64,000 nt of DNA, from assembly GCF_027580225.2 (NCBI RefSeq), contig NC_073346.2:9326001-9390000 (forward strand), given 5' to 3'. Position numbers and translations under genes: made by a program. Under the pieces are notes generated by a model. It was given only the letters and a program-made list of their open reading frames with translations. It ran no database searches and was not told where the DNA came from. This document shows positions 9,301 through 21,300 of the stretch, piece after piece (the stretch's first letter is position 1; each line of letters starts with the position of its first letter). Origin of the DNA: Misgurnus anguillicaudatus (Eukaryota > Chordata > Actinopteri > Cypriniformes > Cobitidae).

Positions 9301-12300
9301 CATTCTCACAGGGTTTCCAGAAAAGTGTACAAAAACATCAGACGTTTAGACAACAGTCTGTGGGCGTGATGTCTGGGGCTGAGACTACACCTAATTAGCC
9401 ACAAGACAAATGTATTTAACTTGTGTCTTGCTAACATGCATGACTTGTAAGAAGCTCATGTAAAAAGTTAGCTAAAGTTTTGCTAACCCAATAAGCCTAT
9501 ATTACGGACCGTATCAATGTACTGTAGTGTCCATTTATATTAAACACAATACAGATTTGCGCCTAATGTCATCATAATCACCACATGCAAATTAGGTGTT
9601 AACAAATTTAAAATGTGCTAATATCATGTACATCTGATAAAGCACAACAGTTGATAAACAAAGATAACTAAACCATATCACCACAGATCTTTCCCAGTTA
9701 CTGACTTTTCTCCTGAAATATTATGTTTAAATATACAGATTAGCATGTGTTGCTTAAAGGAATAGTCTACTCATTTTCAATATTAAAATATGTTATTACC
9801 TTAACTAAGAATTGTTGATACATCCCTCTATCATCTGTGTGCGTGCACGTAAGCGCTGGAGCGCGCTGCGATGCTTCGATAGCATTTAGCTTAGCCCCAT
9901 TCATTCAATGGTACCATTTAGAGATAAAGTTAGAAGTGACTAAACACATCAACGTTTTTCCTATTTAAGACGAGTAGTTATACGAGCAAGTTTGGTGGTA
10001 CAAAATAAAACGTATCGCTTTTCTAAGCGGATTTAAAAGAGGAACTATATTTTATGGCGTAATAGCACTTTTGGGAGTACTTCGACTCGGCTGAAAAGTC
10101 CGCTCCCCTTCTCACTCTCATAATGGGAGAGGGAGGGTGTTACTGCGCCGAGTTGAAGTACTCACAAAAGTGCTATTACGCCATAAAATATAGTTCCTCT
10201 TTTAAATCCGCTTAGAAAAGCGCTACGTTTTATTTTGTACCACCAAACTTGCTCGTATAACTACTCGTCTTAAATAGGAAAAACGTTGATGTGTTTGGTC
10301 ACTTCTAACTTTATCTGTTAATGGTACCATTGAATGAATGGGGCTAAGCTAAATGCTATCGAAGCATCACAGTGCGCTCCAGCGCTTACGTGCACGCACA
10401 CAGATGATAGAGGGATGTATCAACAATTCTTAGTTAAGGTAATAACATATTTTAATATTGAAAATGAGTAGACTATTCCTTTAATTTAGAGGAAATTTTT
10501 TACATATACAAACAGATAAAGGGTAGTAGGCTTAAAACAAACACTACAGTATCTGTGTATTTTGAAAGTTTTTTTTTTCATTTGACTAAATAAAATTAGA
10601 CATGGAATATGAACAAAATAAACCATGAAAGTGAAAAACACATGAAGTGAAAAAGTGTCCTAAATAACTTCCTAATTTCGCTAGTTAATGCTAGAAGGCC
10701 ATGGCTCTATGTGAACTGATTATTTTGTAGAGTATGAAACAATTTCATGAGTGTAAGGGATTTAAAATAAATTGGTAAGAAAGTCAGAGTTGTCTTAACA
10801 TATGTAGCGACAAGAGATGAGGGATAATCACCTCCATTTTAAACATAACAAATGAGAGTACACTGAAATCTTTTTGTATTAACGTATTAAAGTGGACGCT
10901 TTTCGTGATCCCATTTTTCAAACTTTAGTTAGTGTGTAATGTTGCTGTTATAGCATAAATAATACCTGCAAAATGATAAAGCTCAAAGTTCACTGTCAAG
11001 CGATTATATTTTCTTTAACAGAATTCACTTTTCAAGAACTACAGCGAACGGCGGTTTGGACCACAGCCCTCTACTTTTCAGTTGAATGACGTCAATGTTA
11101 AAGATTTTAACTAAACTCTGCCCACAGAAATACGTCAGTCGCCAGCTAAGCTCAAACGGCTCTGCTAAGCTTAGCTGCTGTCGAATCAAAACAGACTAAA
11201 CAAACTACACAATCAGAACTCGTTACGTATTTCTGAAGGAAAGACTTCATAGAAAAAGGAAGACATCAGCCCGTTTTTCAACGAAACACCTTTTACCTTT
11301 ACCTATTACCATTATATCGACTAATATTTCATTAATTCTGAATTCTCTATCGCCATATCAGTTAAATGAATCTGAATTATCTGAACATTCCTGTCCTTGT
11401 ACTCCTGCTACAGCCAAAGGAATTGTGAGTGTCCTTTAGCTTAAACATTTGAAATAATATAAACAATATTATATTCAAACTTTTGTCTGTTTTCTTTAAT
11501 AACTACATTACACAATACTTGTACTTTTACTTTCAGTACTTGAGTAGTATATTTTAAAATAAACTACTTGCAATACTTAAGTGGAAGTACTAAAGTATTA
11601 AACATGTTTTGTACTTAAGTGCTGTGCTTAAAGAACACTTCAACTTCTACTCAAGTCACTTTTTTGATAGAGCACTTGTACTTTTACTCAAGTCTGGGTC
11701 CCTAGTACTTTATACATCTCTGTTTTTTACACACGAAACATGAACACGTGTTATATTGTGCACCATAAAAACAGGAAAAATGGGACCTTTAAAATTATGT
11801 GAGGTCCAGTTACCAGCGTAACACTAAAACAGATAGTATTCATGGCTACTTTTTATAGTACATGTGAGAGCCGATACTTCTTTACTTTCACTTAATCAAA
11901 AAGTGTCAGTACTTTAACTTTTACCAGAGTATTTTTAAACACGAGTATCTGTACTTCTACTTGAGTAAAGGATGTGTGTACTTTTCCCAACATGGACAAA
12001 AGATGCTGTCTATGTTTCAAAATAAACATGAAAGATCACCTACATTATTGAGTCCATAGAATGATCATTCCTGAAGCAATAAACTTCAGAGATTCAGTGA
12101 AGGTTTATATGGCGGTTTAGATATAAACTTTTTTTAATAGATAAAGAAATGCAATGTACTGCATTTTATTGGACCTGAACTTGTACTTTGCTCAATTATA
12201 ATAAAGTCAAATCTAATCTAATCTAGTAAACGTGTATTTCCATGTGACAAATATTCTGTCTGTTTTTTTATCCATAGAGCTAAACGGAGGAGATCAGATT

Positions 12301-15300
12301 CACTCATATCATCACAACTGTCTCTAAAGAGTGGAGAATCACTTCTTCAACCAATACACTTCAGCAATGAACCACAGAGAGACATTGACAGGTCTGATTA
12401 ATCAAACATTTACCTTTAAACTGTTTCAGCTGCCATTCTCCACCAGCCCATCTGCATCTTTACCAAGTTACTGTAAAGACAGTATTTATTATGCACTAAA
12501 TTGCATTTGTTTAACACTAGCATTTGTTTAACACATCGGTTTAATTTAATGGCTTTTTTGTACAACCCGAAAGGGTAGTAAATTTGCCTACGGCATATTG
12601 TTGAGTTTTTGAAAAATTTCAAAGCATTTTCTAAAATAATGTTTCAATATAAGATTTGTTACCAAAAATCATTCCATTTGGTGAAACACAGAGAAAGTTG
12701 TGGCCAAATTAAGACCTCAACAAATGGCCTCAATAACCCATAAGGGTTAAAATGGCAGTAGACATCCCCTTTAAATAACCATGTAATAATTTTTGTATAT
12801 GCTATTGTGTCAATGTTGTCTGTATGTACTGTAATTGTTCTGCACTGTCCTATGTTGTTCACCAAAGCATGCAGTTTATTTGATGTAAACTAAATCATTT
12901 GACATTAAGAAATAGGAGCTAAATTGATTAAAGTTCAATATTGCTGTAGTGAGTTGGAAGCACAAGTATCACCTGAGCACATGGAGTCTGTACCTGCTGA
13001 AAGCTTGCTTCTGCGGCACCAATGTAATGTCTGCGCTGAGAAAAGACACTGTGGCCACAGCAAAGGCTATGGTTTGGTGAGTTTTTATAGAAAATATCTG
13101 TTCAGTTCCTTCAATATATTTTAAAATATAAACCTCTTGGAACTGTGGGAATGGTGAATATAAATACTGTTGCTGGATTGTTACCATGTGATATAACATC
13201 TCTCTGTTTTGACGTCAGTTATCTAATGTACCAGACAGTCAGTCTCTGCTCGTTCATGTTGTGGGAAAAATGGGGACAGCTGACTTCAAAACCTTCAAAA
13301 GAGACCTAAGTGAGGAATACCCAGAATGCTTTGGGAGTCATCTAGAGGAGCTTACTGTTTCTGATGTTGCTGCGAAATTAGTAGAGAGCTTTGGAGGAGA
13401 GGGAGCATGGAGGGTCACATATTACCTTTTGGATAATGGTAAGGCTATTTTTATTGATCTATTCCATCCTATGAACTTCAAAACTACTGTATTAATTCAT
13501 TTTACACATCTACTTTCACTCAGCAAATCCTCTACAAAAGATCACTGAGGCCAATAAAGCAAACCTGAAGCAAAAATGTCAACAGATAAATGAAGGAAAT
13601 TCTTCTTATGCTAAACATACTTTGTTGAATGAGATCTACACACATCTTTACATCACAGAGGGTGCAAGTGGACAGATAAATAATGAACATGAGGTGTTGA
13701 GGAATGAGGTGATTTCACAGAGAAGAACCAATCCAGAAACTTCATGGGCCTGTAATGACATCTTCAAGACTCTGCCAGGACAAGATAAAGAAATCAGAAC
13801 AGTGATGACAATGGGGATTGTTGGAATTGGAAAGACTGTGTCAGTGCAGAAGTTCATTTTAGACTGGATAGATGGAAAAACAAACCAAGACATCAAAACT
13901 ATCATCCATCTACCATTTCGAGACATCAACTGCAAAAGGGGAAACTGTAGTCTCCTACATCTGATTCATCAATATGCTCCAGAATTAAAAGAAGCAAATC
14001 TTCCAGAATTGAGAGCTCTTTTCATTCTTGATGGTTTAGATGTATGTCAGTATCCACTTGATTTTCATAACAACGATCACTGCACTGACATAAATAAGGA
14101 AACCTCTGTTGATGTTCTGCTTACAAACCTCATCAGGGGTAATCTACTTCCTTCTGCTCTTCTCTGGATAACCACAAGACCATCATCAGCCAATCGGATC
14201 CCACCCGAATGTGTCCATCGAGTTACAGAGATTTGTGGATTTAATGACCGTCAGAAGGAAGAATACTTCAGAAAGAAAATCAGTGAACAGAAACAGGCGA
14301 ATGAAATCATTACTCACATCAAAACATGCAGAAGCCTCTTCATTATGTGCCACATGCCAATATTCTGCTGGATTTCAGCCACTGTGCTAGAAAACATGTT
14401 AAGTAATGGAAACTCTCATGACAAACCCAAAACTCTGACAGAGATGTTCACTCACTTCCTGCTCTTTCAGATCAGTCTCAAGTATAAGAAGTTTAATGGA
14501 ACCAATAAAGAAGACCCAAAGAAACTTTCTGCATCTGACAAAACATTGATTCTGAAACTGGGAGAACTGGCTTACCAGCAGCTGAAGAAGAACAGCAATA
14601 CATTCACTGAAGATGATCTGATAAACTGTGACATTGATGTCGATAAAGTCTCTCAGTACTCAATGTGCACAGTGATTTTCAAAGAGGAGCTGGGATTGTA
14701 CAGGGAAAAGAGCTACAGCTTTTTACATCTGATCCTTCAGGAATATCTTGCAGCAGTATATGCTCACTTTGCATGTGTGAATGATGGTAAAAATGTTCTT
14801 AACCCTAGACTCAAGTCAGATCTTACAAATGTACAACGGAGTGCAGTAAACAAAGCTTTAAAAAGTGAGAATGGACACCTGGACCTCTTCCTGCGTTTCC
14901 TTCTGGGACTTTCAGTTAACCCTAACCAAACTCTTCTGCAAGATCTTAGGAAAGACGTTTTAACTGAACCTTGCACAAATGAAATCATGATAGACTATAT
15001 AAAGGATAAGATCAAACAGGAATCATCATCAGAGAGAATCATCAATCTTTTTCATTGTTTAAATGAACTGAATGACAACTCTCTTGTGAAAACAATTCAG
15101 TCTGCAATGAAATCAGGAACACTGTTAGGTAATGAGCTGGACCCAGAACAGTGGTCTGCACTGGCTTATGTCTTACTGACATCAAGAGAGGAGTTAGAGG
15201 AGTTTGACATGAATAAGTTTCGCACATCAACATCAAACCAACTAAGACTGCTACCAGTTCTCAAGATCTGCAAAATAGCCAGGTTAGTTAATTTATGTTG

Positions 15301-18300
15301 ACTGCGCATAATTTACATTAATGACTACTAAGATGTGCAGTCTGAAGGGGATCGCACACCGGCCGCGCAGCTCAGCGCCGCGCAGCGCCGCGCCGTTCTA
15401 AAAAAAATTTAACACATTGTTTTCTAAGAGTGTACGCACACCGGCGCTGCCAGGTGGCGCCTGTCCGCGCCGCCCAGCTGTGACTCAGGAAGTTGTTCAA
15501 ATCCCTGTCGCGCCACACAGCGCCACTCACACAGTTTAACATTAAATAACATCATATTTGTCCCAAATCATTAACGACTAACATTGGCTGCTAACGTTTA
15601 TTTTGCATTTTGAACTAGACGCTATCTGACGAAGCTCGCGCAATTTAATGTGCATTTTCCGGTTTACAATACCTCCGAGTTCTCCTTGGCGCGACGCGGC
15701 GCTGCACAGCGCTGAGCTGCGCGGCCGGTGTGCGATCCCCTTGATACTGAAGTTCTCATAGACACTTTTACCCTTAAATGGAAAATCTGTTATTATTTAC
15801 TAACAGCTGTGTAGTTTCCCATGGCTTTCTTTGTTCTTTGGAAGATTAATTTGATATTTTTCTCTTCCATACAGGTTGGATTGCTGTAATCTCTCATTTG
15901 ATTCCTGTAAGAGACTGGCTTCAGCTTTAACGATAGTGAACTCACCCTTGAGAGAACTGATTCTAAACAACAATAAACTTGACAAGTCTGGCGTCAATGC
16001 TCTCTTGTCTGGACTAAACAGTACACACTGTCAACTACACAAGTTGGGGTTAGTAGATTACAAGGGTGCCACATTCAGGCAAATTCACACTGATCCGATC
16101 CCAAATGCCAACAATCTTTTTTTCCAGCATTTTAAATCCAGCAGCCAGCAAAGAAGATATCAGTGTATCTGTTTATAATGTACTATACCATCTTTGGGGT
16201 CACTATTTTTATTTGCTTAAAAATCATCTCAAGTAGGGATGCTCCGATCGATCGGCCGCAGATCGGTATCAACCGATAACAGCATTAAATGACTCGATCG
16301 GTTCTCGCTAAATTTGCCGATCTCATAAACCGATCTTTCTGTTTACTTTTGTCATCATAGGGCTCCTGAATGCGGCGGCTATTAGAGACAATTATTACTA
16401 GGGGTGTAACGATATTACAAACCGAACCAACCGATCACAAAACGCCACCCACGATACGAATCGCGAAACTCCCGTGGCGTGGCGCGGTACTCTCACGCCT
16501 CCTGCTGCCCATTGTGAAGGTTAATGTCACTTATCTCTGACTAACTAATCTATTAATTAAAAAAATATATCTGCATACATTTGATTAAATTGTATTAGTA
16601 ACGATGCTGTTCTAAATAGTATATTCCAAAGTTACAGTTTTCCAAGTGCATGTGTGTGTGTGTGCTTGCGTTCGCGTGCTTGCCTTGTGCGCGTGTGTGT
16701 CAGAACGGATTTACTGAAATGTAACGGAAGACCACGAGATCATTATCCAGAACAAAAGTAAAAATGTAAGACGTCATCTGTCTGCGGTAAAAACACGGGA
16801 TTTACACGTTTGTTGCTATTTTAATCGCAACAGTGATTTGATTTGTTTACATTTGCCTGTTCAGCACAAAGTTTGCGTGTTTAATTCCCTCCGCTGTCAC
16901 TGTGCAAGAAAAAAAATCATTAATTCATCTGTTTTATGATGTTAAACATGGTCTCTGTTCATCTGTTCTCTTCTTTACAAATAAATAAACACATTTTAAC
17001 TTGTATTCTCGTTTTGTAAGTTCATGATTAAAAATGAACATGTAAACAAAAACAATTATTTTCATTAAAGCATGAAATGACGGATAATAAGTGATGGCGG
17101 AATTTTTAAAAGTGAAAAAGTCTAACGCGACCTTTGGTGTGTGTATGTGTGTGTGCTTGCGTGCGTGTGTGTGATGATTACCTTGAATAGTTCATTACTA
17201 ATAATAAACCCACATTATACTCAGATTTACAGTTTCATAGTACATTTATTTCATGCATTAGTTGACTTCAACGGTTAAAAAAACACGGTATCGACATTTG
17301 TATCGGTCGATCACAAAGACAGCAAATCGGTAATCGTTATCGGCTCCAAAAATCCTGATTGGAGCATCCCTAATCTCAGCACCAATTATCTCTCTCAGCA
17401 CCTGGAGTAGGGTTGCCGCGGTGACGTAATTTTCCCACCGGTTAATCAGCGTGTCACAAACTCGGTGATCCCGGTATCACCGAATGGGAGGGGCTTATAA
17501 ATGCGCATGCAGACGTGCACATTTTACTTTCACTTTTGAATTACGCAACTGTTTAAATGCATCGCTTGCGTAAGCTGCGTTAAATCACCTATGAATTTGC
17601 GTGCAATGTGAGTGCAACAGCTGGTTTACTTAAGTGCTTGAGTCAATTTGCGCAGGTAATTCTCAAAGAACCCGCCAGTCCCAAGCAGAGCAACCGGCTA
17701 CTTCTCCATAAAAGCGCTGCTTGAATGATGGGTTTAATATTTTTCTTGATGAAAAACACAACAACAAAACGATCTCGCTTATATTAAACATCATATATGT
17801 ATATTATAACAAAAACGAGCAAAGCACGCGGCTTCTGTCATCATCTGGTCAGTCAGCCCGCCTTGCAAACTCTGACAGAAATAAATGAAATCTGACACCT
17901 GCGGCTGCTCTGTGACGTGACGCGCGTTCAGCCCCGCTGAATTCAGACAACAGACACATTCAGTTGTGTTTGCTCTCTCTAACGAAACTAAATGATTTAA
18001 TTACACGAAAATATCAAAACGACGGTGAAAGACGGTGTCACGGTGGGCAAGTGATATAACCGGTGAGAGCCTGAAGCACCGGTTATCACCGTTTCACCGA
18101 CTATCGCGGCAAGCCTAACCTGGAGGGCTCTGGCTTTGCCCCCAAGCTTTGTAGGGTGACATCTGTGTTGATTGGCAAACCATATCTAGCAGCAGGGCTA
18201 AATGTATAGCAGAACTAGGACAACTCAATAAGAGTTTCCAAAATATAAGGCAAGACAGACAAGCAGACATGTAACAGTGCCAGTATGGTTAATGCTTTTG

Positions 18301-21300
18301 TATAAGTTGTTGGTTTTGTATTTCAGGCTTGCTGGCTGTAATTTCCCTTCAGAATCCTGCAAAGATTTTGGCATGGCTTTCAAGTCAACAAATTCCTCTC
18401 TGAGAGAATTGAATCTAAGTTACAATAAAATAGGTGATAAAGGAATAAATGATCTCTGTGATGGACTAATGAGTCCAAATTGTAAACTTCAGATACTAGA
18501 GTAAGTATTTGTGATAATGATTAGATTCATCATTTGGCCGGTTTGGTATGTTGTCTAATACATTAGGTCTCTTTTCACAGGTTAAAGCGCTGTGGTCTCA
18601 CAGAGTTTTGCTGTGAGAAACTAGCATCAGTTCTGAAATTATCACACCTGATTGATTTACAACTGAAATGCAATGACCTGCAAAATTCAGGTGTGGAAAA
18701 GCTCTCAACTGGACTGAAAGATCCACAGTGTAGAATAGACAGACTGGGGTAAGTGCAACACAGGGCTGGACAATAATTCAATATCAATACATTTTGCGGT
18801 ATATATATATGTGACTCGTCACGGAAACCAGTGACACAGGTCGGCAGCACAAGTTTCAAGATAATGAGAAACAATGTTTTTTTTTTTATTTGTGCTTGTC
18901 TGTGTGTATTTACATACTGGATAAGCGGCTTGTGTTTTCACCTCCGCCCCCAAAGGGAACAGCGTGACTACTAAATAAGGATAGTTTGCTCAAAAATAAA
19001 ATAATATAATTAATGACTTACCCTTATGTCGTTCTAAACTCAGAAGACCTCCGTTCGTCTTCGGAACACAGTTTAAGATCGGATTAAAATTGCTCATCTG
19101 TATCTCAGGTCAAATCATATCATTGTTATATGCGATCAATTACTCTTTTTGGGACTTTGGAGTGTTTGCCCAGAGAAGAGCTGTCACTCAGAAGTACGAG
19201 AAGTAGGTATAATGACATATTTTCAAAAACCCCAAAGCCAAATTCATCACATGACTAGACAGAGCAGACATTTCCCTTTACAAAGATACCTAGATCCGCT
19301 GAGAATTGAGAAAGTAATTATATTTTTAATATTGGATGTCTATGGAAGGTGTGTGACTTGTAACTTTTTCATTTTATCAGATATTTGCATGAAATTTGAA
19401 CAGAATGTAGCATATTGTAAGTTCTTTCAAAGTAAATCATGAACATTTACTGTTTTAGTCAGAATGGGCATCAGATTTTAGTTGGAATGGGCATCAGACC
19501 CATGGTAACCATAGTTTTTAGAACGATGCCTGCAGTTCTGACGTTCGCATATAGTCTATTACCAGAAATGTAACTACCAAATTTCCACGATTTATTTAAA
19601 TACCTTCTCCTCCATAGATTTAGATTACCATGTTTCAGTACCAAAATAAAAAATATATGATACAGCTATGATACTCGTCTCGTTATGAGTATAATATAAT
19701 GTAGTATGCTAGTATCTAATATATCATTATGTAGCTTGCTATGCAATTACAATTAGAGCTTTAATATGATTTTCTCTATAGTATGTAACATTAAATAGGC
19801 TACTACCATTCAAAAGTGTTACGGTCACTTTCACTTTAGTAATATTTTTCCACATATTACTATAATAACAAATTGATCGAAACTATTTAACTATGAAAGT
19901 TTATACTGTGACTGAAGAATTAGTAATTAGAAGTATTCATTGGTTAGAGACCTTTCCATTACAGCATTTATCACTGACTGACGTTTAGGTGAACTTTATT
20001 AATATTAAAGTTGAGCCTTAAAGTCTTATTGCTTATTTGACAGTGAGTTTACATATAATTTTATATGAAGGCTAAATGCAAATTAAAAATTTATTTATAC
20101 CATTATATTTTTTTAAAATAATATATTGTTTTATATCAGGAGGCTTCAAAGACTTGGCAAATTTGGTTTGTAGGTACAGACATTTGTTGTGGGCATTCTT
20201 TGCAGTTTATCTCAAGGCTTTTTTAACCTGTTAGCCCTCATTCCATTTTCCGAACCCCCCCACAAAAACTGTCATAGCCAAACTAAAATAGATACAGTTT
20301 ATGAAGTCTTTGCACTAAAAGCATAAGTTTGGTCTCATTTGAAAGCAGACACTTGGAAGTTTATTAAGAGGTGAACATTAGTTCAGTCAGGACCACTTAA
20401 GAATACCAAATTATATAATATATTTATATATTATAACAAATATCTGAATTTGGCCAAAGGCTGAGGAATCAAGGGGCTCGGTTGTCATACTGCACCTTTA
20501 AGATGCATCCTTTGCATGTATCCCCCAGCCTCGCATAACCAACATTTTAGTATGCTACAAATACAATAATTAAAAAGGGGTGCAATAGTTGTGAAAACTG
20601 AGATATTGGAGGTGAAGGGGAGGTGGTGGGTGAAATTGTCTGTGCGACAGAGTAGCTACAGAGCGTCTGATTGACTGCTTAAATACTGTTGATTAAAGCA
20701 GGTGAGAGTGATTAAGCAGCTGAGCGTCAGCTGGAGTAGTTAGCGATCAGTGCTCTGCCTGAACTACGCTTGAATTCCATACGGTCACTCAAGCTATATT
20801 TCAGTCAGGACCACTTAAGAATACCAAATTATATAATATATTTATATATTATAACAAATATCTGAATTTGGCCAAAGGCTGAGGAATCAAGGGGCTCGGT
20901 TGTCATACTGCACCTTTAAGATGCATCCTTTGCATGTATCCCCCAAACACAACAACGTAGTTGAGTGCATAACTTCTAGAGACTGCTTGTCTCGGAGTAC
21001 GCGGCTCCTGGCATGTTGGGTAGCATACCTCAAAAGGGAACGCGGTTCCCGGATATTCATCAGATTTGGAACAGGCAGGTTCAGAGGAGAGAAATAAAAT
21101 GAAGGACAGCTGAGGTTGACATTAGTTAATCATTAATTAACGGACCCCCAACACAAGATAACGCGTGCAAGATGTTTCTTACATCTTGGCATTGTTGGAG
21201 ACTTTTTACGTGACATTCACTCTTCTCAATGAGCAGCTACCGCTGCTTCTGTGGGCTCCACCCGCGACCCAAAGCATTCACGGGCGGTCTAGTCCTTGCG

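Larger units (their letters stand above)
7820..11995. mobile_element. Host DNA element of a transposon nest in NLR intron 3
   Basis: The left end reads TGGGAAGTAATGAAGTAC; the right end, read in reverse, CCATGTTGGGAAAAGTAC. Imperfect direct repeats flank it (7812-7819 AACAAAGA, 11996-12003 ACAAAAGA). The neighbouring repeat unit lacks this block. No transposase of its own is visible; the 4.2 kb is mostly filled by the elements at 7863-8345, 8697-9387, 9754-10484 and 10886-11794. Confidence 0.6.
7020..12391 (+). repeat. Three-copy exon-plus-intron duplication in the NLR gene
   Basis: Units at about 7020-7403, 7430-7803 and 12010-12391 each hold about 270 bp of homologous intron (sharing AGAATGATCA, TTCAGTGAAGG and ACTTGTACTTTGCTCAAT) followed by a 114-nt exon. 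The spacing between copies 2 and 3 grew through transposon insertion at 7820-11995. Confidence 0.9.
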
